64,000 nucleotides of DNA from an uncultured Roseobacter sp. (GCF_947496515.1 NZ_CANMDB010000012.1:1-64000), one strand, 5' to 3'. Positions 7,635-15,597 are shown, counted from the first letter of the stretch. Made by a program: numbers and translations. The notes: generated from the letters alone by a model not told the origin.

Positions 7635-7701
7635 ATTTTGCCGCGCTCAGAGCAAGCGCCAGTTGAGACAGCAATATAAGATGCGTGGACTGTTGATATG
7701 C

Positions 7702-8163
7702 TCACCTCCAAAAAGCCGTGAAGATACCTATGAGGCCGCCGAGTAATCCGATCATGGCAGAAGGCCATAGGAACGTTAGTTCAAGCCGCTCCCGCCGCTC
7801 TTGGCGCACTTCACGCCCTAACCGGGTCAATACATCAGGAGACAACGTCCATCTGCCACTATATTCAGAGTATATCCAATCAGATGACTTGGTATCAAAT
7901 TTCGGGATGGGTAGCAGCAATCTGTCAGCCTGTTTGGTAATGTACCGATGCTGCAAGCTGAGTATTTCGCTTCGCACGCTATCCCGTTCAGAGAACATCA
8001 TCGACGCAATCCCTTGCTCCTCATCCCAGTTCTTATCTGCGCGGGCCTTTTGAATGTCAGGATCATAAGCATCCATGACCGCCTGCTCTGCTGTCTGTAG
8101 TTTTTTGAGACGTTGGCGGAACTTCATATCCTCGAAAATCATGACTTCTGTTAAGAGTTTCAT
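7702..8163 (-). CDS. Hypothetical protein with C-terminal membrane anchor
   Basis: The 153-residue protein has a long charged helical part (residues 10-75, likely coiled coil, with EDMKFRQRLKKLQTAEQAV), a middle segment rich in aromatic residues (DWIYSEYSGRWTLSP) and one transmembrane helix at the extreme C-terminus (FLWPSAMIGLLGGLIGIFTAFW). This arrangement suggests a tail-anchored inner-membrane protein facing the cytoplasm. I do not recognise the family. Its 5' end is close to a broken transporter gene on the other strand. Confidence 0.55.
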   Translation of the reverse strand: MKLLTEVMIFEDMKFRQRLKKLQTAEQAVMDAYDPDIQKARADKNWDEEQGIASMMFSERDSVRSEILSLQHRYITKQADRLLLPIPKFDTKSSDWIYSEYSGRWTLSPDVLTRLGREVRQERRERLELTFLWPSAMIGLLGGLIGIFTAFWR

Positions 8164-8204
8164 TTCATATCCTGCTGTCGGTATATGTACCGCTCACACC
8201 TCAA

Positions 8205-8393
8205 AGTAACTTTACCATCGCGCAAGTCGGGATCGGTCTGGGTGCACTCATCGGCGGCCGAGCTATCGACACCGCTGGCCTCCAGGCCCTTGGGTCCGCC
8301 AACGCGATCATTGGCGTCGTCGGGTTGGTTGTCGCGGCACTGATCCTAATCTCGATGCAAAAGCGACAGGCGATCAGTGTACCAGCCGAGTAA
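8205..8393 (+). pseudogene. C-terminal fragment of an MFS transporter
   Basis: A 62-codon open stretch ending in TAA translates to NFTIAQVGIGLGALIGGRAID, then TAGLQALGSANAIIGVVGL and a final hydrophobic helix with ISMQKRQ. This is the pattern of the last two membrane helices of sugar-efflux-type major facilitator permeases. The rest of the gene is missing upstream, and the minus-strand hypothetical gene occupies that space. It is a remnant of a deleted transporter gene. Confidence 0.7.
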
Positions 8394-8911
8394 AATACCT
8401 AAACCAACACGCGGCTGCCATTGGGTGGCCGCGTCTCACTAAAGAGACCCGATATTGGCGCAGCCGCAGCGATAGCTCGCGACTGCCCGCAAAACGGCAA
8501 TCCGCTTCTCTTCAAATCTGCAGTACGGTACGGAGGCTGCAAGCCCGCCCTGCCCTATCGAAGATATTCACATGGTAGTGCATTCTAACCTTGCGCGTCA
8601 CCAAGTACTGACACAGCGCATTACTATGTTCGCTCCTTTCCGAAGTCACTCCGCTCTTCACACTGGCTGGTGCTCGTCGTTGCGACGGCCATTGGTCCCA
8701 ATCCAAAAGTCGAAATTTCCGACTGGGTAAGTCACGCAAGATACTCATTCGCGGATACAGACTGGCTAATACTACTGTATTCGCCCACTCACCGAACCCA
8801 CCGTCAGGACGGTGTCTGAATGACTCCAAATAGCTCGCTTATGGACTCTGGATCGGTGCGCGTGCACTACATGGTGGTTAAGGAGAGCTCTTGGCTACAC
8901 ATGCGATAGGT
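8394..8911. other. Non-coding stretch upstream of repABC
   Basis: No convincing gene was found. A stem-loop with CGCGG...CCGCG arms lies at 8409-8432, just after the MFS fragment. A minus-strand frame at 8512-8829 has no family resemblance and atypical composition, so it is not called. The stretch leads into the plasmid centromere palindrome at 8912. Confidence 0.5.
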
Positions 8912-8935
8912 GAAATTTGCACGCGTGCAAATTTC
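8912..8935. promoter_or_regulatory. parS-like centromere palindrome (copy 1)
   Basis: A perfect 24-bp palindrome has half-site GAAATTTGCACG and centre at 8923/8924. It lies 145 bp upstream of repA. RepABC plasmids carry palindromic RepB-binding partition sites at such positions. A second copy sharing the 18-bp core TTTTGCACG/CGTGCAAAA except at its outermost pair occurs inside repB (11192-11209). Two matching palindromes in one operon make a chance origin unlikely. Confidence 0.8.
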
Positions 8936-8994
8936 CATAGGCAGGAGCTGTCATTCGCGTGGTGGCCTGCATTGTGCGTCAAAAATGGGTAGGC

Positions 8995-9009
8995 GTACAG
9001 TATATGTAC
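8995..9009. promoter_or_regulatory. Candidate repA promoter/operator
   Basis: GTACA and TGTAC flank GTATA, giving a 15-bp interrupted palindrome 71 bp before repA. A TTGTGC at about 8972 stands 18 bases before TACAGT, so the palindrome would overlap a -10 region. RepA proteins of repABC systems repress their own operon, so this is a reasonable operator candidate. No direct evidence. Confidence 0.35.
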
Positions 9010-9079
9010 AAATTCACGAAAACCGTGCTAGTTTGTCGCAATAGCGATTCCTGCAGAGAATCGATTGAGAGCGGTGAAC

Positions 9080-10435
9080 ATGAGCGGCAGTATAGAACAG
9101 TTTCTCCAGGAACTTGAACGGGGTCTTGATCGGACGCTCGTGTCGGTCAATAAAGAGCTCACTCTGCGAGAGCGTATCAAGCGCTCTTGGTCTATGCGGC
9201 AGTGCGCTCGATTTCTGAACATCAGTCATCAGCACCTGACCAAGTTTGCTAAGGATAGCGACGATTTTCCGGCAGGAAGGCATGTCGGACGCGAACGGGT
9301 CTTCACGCTCGGTGAGCTCATGCATATCCGAGCCCTGATGGCGGCGTCTGCGAAGCGGCCAGATCACTTCCTAGCTTGGCGGAAAGCAGATGATCCGCTC
9401 CCAGTGATCTCTTTCGCGAGCCAAAAAGGTGGCACGGCGAAGTCGCTGAGCGCGGCGCACTTCGCTCAGTACCTAAGTCTGCACTATGGGATGCGTGTAG
9501 GGGTGATGGACGCGGATCCCCAGAGCACGATCACACTCTACTTTGTTGGCGGCCATGAGATGCCTGCCCTCCCGGCCGATGACACGCCAACGATGGTGGA
9601 CTTCGCAGGCCTCTTCCAGACCGATGAAAGCGTCCCCTACACCGAATATGATGCAAAAGCTCTCGATGGGTTCTTCAAGAAAACCTCTTGGCCCGGCATC
9701 AGACTGGTACCGGCACATGGCGAAACATCGGAAGGCGAAATTCAGATCGCTCGCCTGCTGCGTAATGAGACACCTGGTAAACGCTTTTATCGGTTTCTTC
9801 GGGATTCCATCGAACGTTGGAAAGACGGAAACGTGCCAACGACACGGCCCTACGAGCTCGTTAGGGACGGTAAGGTCGACAAAGAGAAGCTGGACGCGGC
9901 TCTCCACGAAACGCTCGACTGCATCATCATCGACTATCAGCCTGCCCTGACTTTGTTTCAGCTCAACAACGTTATGGCTTCTACGTCTTTGATTATTCCG
10001 CAGACAATGAAGGGATTTGATATCGCGACGTTGTCGACCTTTGTGACTGGTTTGTTGACGATGCTGCGCCACATATTCGCGACCGACCGGATCGATATGG
10101 GCGGTGCAGCACACATGCTTCTTCCGACAATCGTACAGCGGACCAATGAACAGGATCTCACGCAGGTGGGAAATCTATTGGAGAACTGCCCAGATGAAGT
10201 TTTGCCGGTCTTCTATCTCCGCTCGGATTCGATCGCCAATGCATCGGATGTCTACCAATCGGTATATGAGTACGAGCCCGACACCCCCGGTAAGAAGAAG
10301 GGGATAAACCGCTTCATCGAAAACGCTGATGCCGTCAACGATGCGATCGTAGAACGGCTTTGGCCTGGCCGTGAGCGCGGTTATGCGAAGGCGTGGGTGG
10401 AGGATTTCTACAGCTTTGAGGAGGAAGACGCATGA
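9080..10435 (+). CDS. repA: Plasmid partitioning ATPase RepA (ParA family)
   Basis: The 451-residue ParA-type ATPase of the repABC family segregates plasmid copies together with RepB and represses the operon. An N-terminal helix-turn-helix region (RQCARFLNISHQHLTKFAKD, about residues 45-65) precedes the deviant Walker A box FASQKGGTAKSLSAAH (about 115). The Walker A' region is VGVMDADPQST and the Walker B region is CIIIDYQPALT. ATG 9080 is preferred to a TTG at 9065. The stop overlaps repB by four bases (ATGA), so translation is coupled. Length and order fit the family. Parallel ParA-like proteins of other plasmids lack the adjacent repC seen here. Confidence 0.95.
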   Translation: MSGSIEQFLQELERGLDRTLVSVNKELTLRERIKRSWSMRQCARFLNISHQHLTKFAKDSDDFPAGRHVGRERVFTLGELMHIRALMAASAKRPDHFLAWRKADDPLPVISFASQKGGTAKSLSAAHFAQYLSLHYGMRVGVMDADPQSTITLYFVGGHEMPALPADDTPTMVDFAGLFQTDESVPYTEYDAKALDGFFKKTSWPGIRLVPAHGETSEGEIQIARLLRNETPGKRFYRFLRDSIERWKDGNVPTTRPYELVRDGKVDKEKLDAALHETLDCIIIDYQPALTLFQLNNVMASTSLIIPQTMKGFDIATLSTFVTGLLTMLRHIFATDRIDMGGAAHMLLPTIVQRTNEQDLTQVGNLLENCPDEVLPVFYLRSDSIANASDVYQSVYEYEPDTPGKKKGINRFIENADAVNDAIVERLWPGRERGYAKAWVEDFYSFEEEDA

Positions 10436-11469
10436 AGCGAACACTCAGTGGCTCTATCCTCAAAAAGAAGTCGAAAACCGAAGACGCCGTGGCATCAGAT
10501 GATGTAGCTGCGGACGTGCCTTCGGAGCAGCAAGAGCCGCCGGTGGCATCTGGGCTCAAGCCGAGGCTGGGTGGATCAGGCAGCGCATGGAAGGCAGGCG
10601 CGCTAACAGACGCAGAGAAGCTTCTCAAAGAGGAGCGAGCGCTGTCTGTGGAAATGGTTTTGGCGGGCCAGCAAGAGCTGCGTCTCTCTCCAGACCAGAT
10701 CGTAGACGTGATCGGCACCGACAGACGCGACGATTGGCAAGATCAGGAGGCCTACGCGAAACTAAAGGCCAGCATAGCAGCTAATGGTCAGGATACGCCC
10801 ATCGCTGTCTGGCCTGTCGATCCGAACTGGCGCCCTGACGAGCGTGAGCCAAGCAATGCTGAAGGTATCCAGTTTCATCTTATCGTTGGCAGGCGACGTC
10901 ATGCCATCTTAAAGGAGCTAGGACGGCCGATCCGGGCCCTTCTAGTTTCTCAGGATCGGCGCGGGACGGACGAAGAAGAGTTCGAAGCGTTGTTCATGCG
11001 GTTCAGGGAGAATGAAGAGCGCGAGAACCTGAGCGCCTTTGAGCAACTCGCTGCCATTGGAGAAATGTTTAAGAGGCTTCAGGAGGCCAACCCTGAGCAA
11101 AAAATCAAGGCGATCGACTTTGCTCAAAGAGTAGGGATCCACAACAGTGCAGTCTCTCGCGGTAGAACTGTGTATGCCGCTCGAGAGCAGATTTTGCACG
11201 CGTGCAAAAATGCATACGCGCTAAGCCACCGAGAGTTGGAAAACCTGCTCAAAGAGCTCTCAGTTAAACCGAAACAGAATCCTCTGAAGAAACCCGAGAA
11301 GCCGAAGGCAATCAGGGTAGAGCGCAGGGTCGGAGACAAGAAGCTATCTGTATCAGGGCAGGGGGGGCGCTTGTCTGTGTCCGCCTCTGGCCTGGCGCTG
11401 AACAAAGAGGTGCTAACCGGTCTGAGTGACTTGATCGCAGAGTACTTAAAGAAACACGGGTCGAATTAA
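10432..11469 (+). CDS. repB: Plasmid partitioning protein RepB (ParB family)
   Basis: The 345-residue centromere-binding protein has a family-typical N-terminus (MKRTLSGSILKKKS). The ParB nuclease-like domain includes the conserved HLIVGRRRHAILKELG box (about 145-160) and FMRFRENEERENLSAFEQ (about 190). The helix-turn-helix follows at about 225-260 (KAIDFAQRVGIHNSAVSRGR), then a C-terminal dimerisation part. It should bind the palindromes at 8912 and, notably, one inside its own coding sequence at 11192-11209. It overlaps repA by four bases. RepB works with RepA in the cytoplasm to position plasmid copies. Confidence 0.95.
   Translation: MKRTLSGSILKKKSKTEDAVASDDVAADVPSEQQEPPVASGLKPRLGGSGSAWKAGALTDAEKLLKEERALSVEMVLAGQQELRLSPDQIVDVIGTDRRDDWQDQEAYAKLKASIAANGQDTPIAVWPVDPNWRPDEREPSNAEGIQFHLIVGRRRHAILKELGRPIRALLVSQDRRGTDEEEFEALFMRFRENEERENLSAFEQLAAIGEMFKRLQEANPEQKIKAIDFAQRVGIHNSAVSRGRTVYAAREQILHACKNAYALSHRELENLLKELSVKPKQNPLKKPEKPKAIRVERRVGDKKLSVSGQGGRLSVSASGLALNKEVLTGLSDLIAEYLKKHGSN
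11192..11209. promoter_or_regulatory. parS-like palindrome inside repB (copy 2)
   Basis: TTTTGCACG followed by CGTGCAAAA forms an 18-bp perfect palindrome in the 3' part of repB (codons for ILHACKN). It shares the 16-bp core TTTGCACG/CGTGCAAA with the copy upstream of repA. The protein-coding constraint here makes an accidental match less likely. Confidence 0.7.
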
Positions 11470-11551
11470 GAGGCAGGAGGTCGCCGACAAGAGTGACCGT
11501 GACCCGAACAGGAACCGCAACGAGCAGAAGGGAACATCAAGTGATCTAGCG

Positions 11552-11606
11552 GCAAAAGAAAAGCCCTCCACCTCGCGGTAGGAGAGCTCATCTACGATGT
11601 TTTGCA
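11552..11606 (-). ncRNA. Counter-transcribed RNA of the repABC operon (inc RNA)
   Basis: Known repABC plasmids encode a 50-60 nt antisense RNA in the repB-repC gap that controls RepC synthesis and incompatibility. Here a minus-strand promoter (TTGACA, 17 bases, TATCTA at 11641-11613) predicts a start near 11606. About 20-40 bases downstream is a hairpin (CTCC..CC / GG..GGAG, 11566-11584), followed on the minus strand by a T-rich tract (CTTTTCTTTT, 11562-11553), which is a good rho-independent terminator. The predicted RNA is about 55 nt. The ends are inferred, not measured. Confidence 0.65.
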
Positions 11607-11701
11607 ACTCTATAGATAGCTCCTCCGCGAATCGTTGTCAAACTAGAACACCGATTTGGTGAACGGATTTCTTTTGCCTTCATTCAACTGATGGAGGTGG
11701 A
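11567..11701 (+). promoter_or_regulatory. repC leader with sequestrable ribosome binding site
   Basis: The repC ribosome binding site region GAGGTGGA (11694-11701) is exactly complementary to TCCACCTC at 11567-11574 in the same leader, so the mRNA can fold to hide it. The complementary element lies within the region covered by the antisense RNA. A second complementary pair, GGCAAAAG (11551-11558) with CTTTTGCC (11671-11678), crosses the first and so would compete with it or form a pseudoknot. This matches the known logic of RNA-controlled RepC synthesis, with the folding here inferred. Confidence 0.55.
11613..11641 (-). promoter_or_regulatory. Promoter of the counter-transcribed RNA
   Basis: On the minus strand, TTGACA (11641-11636) is separated by 17 bases from TATCTA (11618-11613). 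The same -35/-10 pair with the same spacing occurs before the toxin-antitoxin operon at 18383-18411, which supports its being a real promoter form in this host. Confidence 0.55.
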
Positions 11702-11710
11702 AAAACTCTC

Positions 11711-13027
11711 ATGAAACATAACGGTTGGCGCAAGCCAACACCGGGCCTTGTGGTCGCTGAAAAGCACGCACAAGCCGGTGAACGGCTATCTGTACCCAAA
11801 TCACAGGCAACGAGTGCTGCAAAGCGTGTGGCCGCAGCCATCGGCCTGCAAGCGCAGGACCTGCTCCTGCTCGACACGTTTGCCGCGTTCACGCAGCCCC
11901 AGGACTGGGAGGCGGGCAGGCGGCCGATCGTGTGGGCCTCCAACAACTTCTTGATGGAGCAAACGGGGTTCTCCCTGTCCACGCTCAGGCGGCATGTGCG
12001 CCGGCTGGCGGAACTGGGGCTTATCTGGATCAATGACAGCCCCAATGGCAAACGCTTCGGCCGCAGAGACGAGGATGGGGTGATCATAGAGGCCTATGGC
12101 TTCGATCTGGCGCCGCTTGCAGCGCGCGCGGAGGAGTTCGAGGCGCTCTATGCCCAGCTTAAGGAAGAGCGCGCGCTCTGTGCGTCGCTCAGGAACGTCG
12201 TGACGATCACGCGGCGTGTTATCCGCGCCAAGATCGAAAAGGCGCTCGAGAGCGGCCTCAGGGGCCCGTGGCGGCAGTTAGAGGAAGAGTTCGCCGTCCT
12301 GCTTCAGCACCTTCCCAAGCGCACCACGACGGCCGAGAAGCTCCTGGACATCGTTGACTGGCTCAAAGCCTTCAAGAAGCGTGTAGAGGAAGCATTCGAA
12401 TCTGCCTTTGATTGGCCCGCAGAGTCCGACGAAAAAGCACCCAATCCGGAGGCTCGTGCGACAGACAATGTCGTTTCAATAAGTACTAATATGACACCCA
12501 CAGGTGTCTCTGATGGCACCCATATACTAACTACAAACCAACCTGATCCTGTATCCAGTAATCGCTTTGAAACAAAGCACGCGGCGGGCGTTGAGCTACA
12601 AAAGCCAAAACCTGGGCGGGTTGAAAGACCAGAAGAACTGGATACTGAGATCGAGTGGAGTACCCATACGGGCAAGCGCACGTCAGAGGTGGATATCCCG
12701 ATGCTGATGGCCACCTGTCCACATTTTGCGGAGATCGCAAGGGATCTGGGGGGCGGATATATCCGGAATTGGAACGAAATGCACCGCGCCGCCGGTCAAA
12801 TCAGGGGCATGGCGGGGATTTCAGAGGATGCCTGGAACCTATCGCAGAAAGCACTTGGACCAGCCGTGGCGGCCGCGGCGATCGCGCTCATTTTCGACAA
12901 ACTCACGACCGGAGAGGTCAAATCGCCCGGCGGATACCTCCGCGGCATGGTCGAGAAGGCGAGGGCAGGGGAGTTGCACCTTGATCGCAGCTTCTACGGC
13001 CGTTTGAGCGAGCGCCAACGTGCCTAG
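11711..13027 (+). CDS. repC: Replication initiator RepC
   Basis: The 438-residue initiator is specific to alphaproteobacterial repABC replicons. The N-terminal domain (TPGLVVAEKHAQAG, AAKRVAAAIGLQAQDLLLLDTFAAF) and the winged-helix region (WASNNFLMEQTGFSLSTLRRHVRRLAELGLIWINDS, about residues 75-110) are typical. A low-conservation middle and a C-terminal domain with CPHFAEIARDLGG follow. GGAGGTGG precedes ATG 11711. Its leader contains the antisense-RNA region. The replication origin of such plasmids lies inside repC itself. It should recruit the host replisome to that origin. Copy-type assignment would need alignment with RepC groups. Confidence 0.95.
   Translation: MKHNGWRKPTPGLVVAEKHAQAGERLSVPKSQATSAAKRVAAAIGLQAQDLLLLDTFAAFTQPQDWEAGRRPIVWASNNFLMEQTGFSLSTLRRHVRRLAELGLIWINDSPNGKRFGRRDEDGVIIEAYGFDLAPLAARAEEFEALYAQLKEERALCASLRNVVTITRRVIRAKIEKALESGLRGPWRQLEEEFAVLLQHLPKRTTTAEKLLDIVDWLKAFKKRVEEAFESAFDWPAESDEKAPNPEARATDNVVSISTNMTPTGVSDGTHILTTNQPDPVSSNRFETKHAAGVELQKPKPGRVERPEELDTEIEWSTHTGKRTSEVDIPMLMATCPHFAEIARDLGGGYIRNWNEMHRAAGQIRGMAGISEDAWNLSQKALGPAVAAAAIALIFDKLTTGEVKSPGGYLRGMVEKARAGELHLDRSFYGRLSERQRA
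12465..12560. other. Candidate oriV inside repC
   Basis: Within the GC-rich repC gene this stretch is clearly A/T richer (for example TTTCAATAAGTACTAATATG) and contains the palindrome GACACC-CACA-GGTGTC (12493-12508). In studied repABC plasmids the origin maps to an A/T-rich region within repC. The call is based on composition and position only. Confidence 0.45.
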
Positions 13028-13097
13028 ACACCGCAAAGCTTGAAAATCCCAGCCATAAGTAATACCTTCTGAAAATAGTTCCTTACCGAGGTGAGCC

Positions 13098-13346
13098 ATG
13101 CCAGCAACAGTAACGACAAAGGGCCAAGTGACTATTCCTAAGCCGGTGCGCGACCTTCTGGGGCTCAAACCGGGCAGCAAGGTCGACTTCCGGCGCAATG
13201 CCGAGGGAGACGTGGTGCTCAAACCTGCTGAGAAGAAACCCGGGAAAAGCCGATTTGCGGTGTTTCGCGGCCATGCGGGGGAGGGGATGGATACGGACGC
13301 CATCATGGCGCTGACACGGGATCCAGCCGTAGGGCGTGATGCTTGA
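13098..13346 (+). CDS. AbrB/MazE-family antitoxin
   Basis: The 82-residue protein has the swapped-hairpin AbrB DNA-binding fold at its N-terminus (VTTKGQVTIPKPVRDLLGL, then GSKVDFRRNAEGDVVLKP). The C-terminal tail probably wraps the toxin. It precedes and overlaps a PIN-domain toxin by four bases, the standard arrangement for VapBC modules. Such antitoxins repress their own promoter. Position directly after repABC suggests a role in plasmid maintenance. Confidence 0.9.
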   Translation: MPATVTTKGQVTIPKPVRDLLGLKPGSKVDFRRNAEGDVVLKPAEKKPGKSRFAVFRGHAGEGMDTDAIMALTRDPAVGRDA

Positions 13347-13741
13347 CCCTCGTCGATACCAATGTGCTGCTGGATCTGGTCACGGATGATCCGAACTTTG
13401 CCAATTGGTCAATTGCGCAACTGGAGGCCTCTTCCCTCAAAGGCCCTTTGCTAATCAACGAGGTGGTCTATGCAGAATTGTCTGTGCGGTACCAAAAGAA
13501 GGAAAGGCTGGACGAGTTCGTCGACGGCGTCGGTCTGAAGCTGGAGCCAATCCCAACGTCGGCACTCTTTCTGGCCGGCAAGGTGTTTCAGCAGTATCGC
13601 GGGGCAGGGGGGACCAAGACGGGTGTTTTGCCGGATTTCTTCATCGGTGCGCATGCCGCGGTGCTGGAATTACCGCTGCTGACACGGGACGTCCGGCGCT
13701 ACCGGACGTATTTTCCGACGCTGACCCTGATAACGCCGTGA
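13343..13741 (+). CDS. VapC-type PIN-domain toxin
   Basis: The 132-residue PIN ribonuclease has its acidic catalytic residues visible as LVDTNVLLD (Asp), NEVVYAEL (Glu), LPDFFIGAHA (Asp) and TRDVRRY (Asp). It begins at a TTG that overlaps the antitoxin stop (TTGA), so expression is translationally coupled. Family members cleave RNA when freed from the antitoxin. Together the pair would kill or stall plasmid-free segregants. Confidence 0.9.
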   Translation: MTLVDTNVLLDLVTDDPNFANWSIAQLEASSLKGPLLINEVVYAELSVRYQKKERLDEFVDGVGLKLEPIPTSALFLAGKVFQQYRGAGGTKTGVLPDFFIGAHAAVLELPLLTRDVRRYRTYFPTLTLITP

Positions 13742-13830
13742 GTTTCCAAAGCGCGGAGATAGTGTTGAAAAAGACCGTTGCTTGGTTGGTCTGCCGCTGA
13801 TTCACTCTGTTTGAGAGTGGAGGTGCGGCG

Positions 13831-14284
13831 ATGATGGGACGGACCAAGGCAGGTAGCGCAAGGCGCGCTGTTTTACGAGTTCTCGATTGAGGAGTTTGTG
13901 CCTGCTGATCATCCCTTGCGCGGCATAGATCGGTTTCTCGATTTATCTGACGTTCGCCCACTGCTGGCTTCGTCCTATAGCTCTCATGGACGTCCTTCGA
14001 TTGACCCAGAGTTGATGATCCGGATGCTGTTGCCAAGGCATTCGATCTGAACGGCGGCTCTGTGAAGAGGTGCACGTCAACCTGGCGTACAGGTGGTTTT
14101 GCAAGCTCGACCTGACTGATCCGGTGCCTGACCATTCTACCTTTTCGAAGAACCGGCACGGCCGTTTCCGGCAGAGCGGCTTGTTCCGCCACCTGTTTGA
14201 AACGGTGCTACAGCGATGCATCGATGAGGGCCTGGTCGGTGGCGAAAGCTTTGGCGTCGATGCAAGCCTGATCCCAGCGAAGGC
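13831..14284 (+). pseudogene. Broken IS1182/IS5-type transposase fragment
   Basis: The start MMGRTKAG is followed, across frameshifts, by FYEFSIEEFVPADHPLRGIDRF, SSHGRPSIDPELMIRMLL, and then GIRSERRLCEEVHVNLAYRW. The end is DPVPDHSTFSKNRHGRFR and GESFGVDASLIPAKA. These are the N-terminal half and first catalytic Asp region of an IS1182-type transposase. There are at least two frame changes, and the C-terminal half is missing. The 3' break joins a TniB fragment at about 14284, so this copy inserted into, or recombined with, the Tni transposon. Confidence 0.8.
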
Positions 14285-14524
14285 GCGGATTTCACCGGGC
14301 TGATGAGCACGCTCATCCGCAGCTTGCCGCTTAGGCGTGAAAGCGACATCGACGACAAGGCGCTCATGCGCATTCTCAAGGTGACCGGCGGGATCACCTC
14401 CGGCATCTTTTCCATCATGTCGCAGTTGGCGATCGCCGCCATCGAGAGCGGCGAGGAACGGATCATGTCCCGCGATGTGCTAAGCGGCGGCCGGTTACAA
14501 GCTGTCCTCGGAGAATCGGTATGA
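14285..14524 (+). pseudogene. tniB: C-terminal fragment of TniB (transposition ATPase)
   Basis: An open frame reads GADFTGLMSTLIRSLPLRRES, then DDKALMRILKVTGGITSGIF and LAIAAIESGEERI. This is the C-terminal helical part of TniB/TnsC-like AAA ATPases of Tn5053/Tn402-type transposons. The Walker motifs and N-terminus were lost at the junction with the IS1182 fragment. The stop overlaps the start of tniQ (ATGA), the normal tniB-tniQ arrangement. Confidence 0.75.
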
Positions 14525-15540
14525 CAGGGCATGGGCGCCTGCCTGTTGTGTTCCCGCCCGAGCCCGACGAACGCCTGTCCTCCTGGATCGCGCGTCTGGT
14601 GCCCATTTACGCGATGACCGTGCCGGAGTTTCTCAGCGCACTCGGGCTGCCCGGTCGCGATATCTTTGATTTAGAATGGCGTCTCATGGAAGGGGAGGGG
14701 CCTCTGGTTGGCGCCCGGACCGGGCTTTCATCCGAGGCGTTGCAGGCGATGACGTTCCGGGATCTGATGCCTGACGCACGCATGTTGATCGCGCGCCGGC
14801 ATGGCCGCCGATGCCCGGCGTGCGCATCAGACATTCACTTGAAAACCACGGCGCTGCCCTGGGTCTTTCGCTGTCAGGTTCATGGGACGGACCTGCAGGA
14901 TGCCGCAGGCGGCACGCTCGCGGACACATTAGGTGTCGAAGTCATGGCGACGCTCGAAGCACCTGCGAAGGTAGGTGCATCGCTCCTCGAGGCTTGGTCA
15001 AGTGGGGAAGAACAGAACGGCTTCGGTCCGGTCGAGATGTTGGCCCTGCTGACGGCACTGCACCGACGCGCGTCGCCGCCATCCGTGACCGAGCAGCCGC
15101 GCATGCCGCTAGGTGCGCGGAGACACTATCACGAATTCCTCACGGCACCGATTACGCGCCAGGCACTGCCGGTCGTCGTCCCCGAATACGATCGGGTGGC
15201 CCCGGTGCTGACGAAGCCGGTTTTGCCCGGGCTGCACGGCCTCGCCCAGGGCTCGCTGTTGAAGTCCTTTGCGCTTACCGTCGGCATCGGTCGGATCGCT
15301 GAAGACCCCGTGGCACGAGCGATAGACGTGCTACTCGCTGGCGATACGGACGGCCAGGTCAGGGTCCGGGCGGCGCTCAGCTTATGGCCTCTCTCGTTGA
15401 GGAGACGTATCTCGGCCCGGTTCTGGCGTGCTGAGCGCGACGAGAGAGATCGCCAGGTCGCAGAAAAGGCCGCGAAACGACGCCAGTCTCACAAATACCG
15501 GCGCGTCCAGTCTCATCAATACCGCTCGAGAATCTCATGA
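14521..15540 (+). CDS. tniQ: TniQ-family transposition protein
   Basis: The 339-residue protein has the TniQ N-terminal domain (LPVVFPPEPDERLSSWIARLVPIY) and a zinc-binding motif RCPACASD...FRCQVHG (about residues 98-122), followed by helical repeats. TniQ links target recognition to the TniA/TniB transposase in Tn5053/Tn402 and Tn7-like elements. Here tniA and most of tniB are gone, so the gene is an orphan. Its last 20 codons (RRQSHKYRR, then VQSHQYRSRIS) are encoded by the TCTCA-containing repeats of the transposon end, meaning that the gene runs into the terminus. Confidence 0.88.
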   Translation: MTGHGRLPVVFPPEPDERLSSWIARLVPIYAMTVPEFLSALGLPGRDIFDLEWRLMEGEGPLVGARTGLSSEALQAMTFRDLMPDARMLIARRHGRRCPACASDIHLKTTALPWVFRCQVHGTDLQDAAGGTLADTLGVEVMATLEAPAKVGASLLEAWSSGEEQNGFGPVEMLALLTALHRRASPPSVTEQPRMPLGARRHYHEFLTAPITRQALPVVVPEYDRVAPVLTKPVLPGLHGLAQGSLLKSFALTVGIGRIAEDPVARAIDVLLAGDTDGQVRVRAALSLWPLSLRRRISARFWRAERDERDRQVAEKAAKRRQSHKYRRVQSHQYRSRIS

Positions 15541-15597
15541 ACCCCGGTTCGTTTCTCAGGGAAGTGCTTGAATCTCAAGAATTCCGGTTATCCGACA
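15482..15597. repeat. Transposon terminus with five transposase-binding-type repeats
   Basis: Five imperfect repeats containing TCTCA (at 15487, 15511, 15533, 15554 and 15573; spacing 19-24 bases), several continuing ...AA(T/C)nCCGG, run to a terminus read on the minus strand as TGTCGGATAACCGG from 15597. TGAGA stands at positions 21-25 from this end. Multiple short repeats next to a TGT...ACA terminus are typical of TnsB/TniA-family transposons. The opposite end of the element was not found. Confidence 0.55.

Noticed and set aside
8512-8829. 105-codon minus-strand frame upstream of repA
   Set aside because: No ribosome binding site, family resemblance or secondary-structure pattern; it lies in the plasmid control region.
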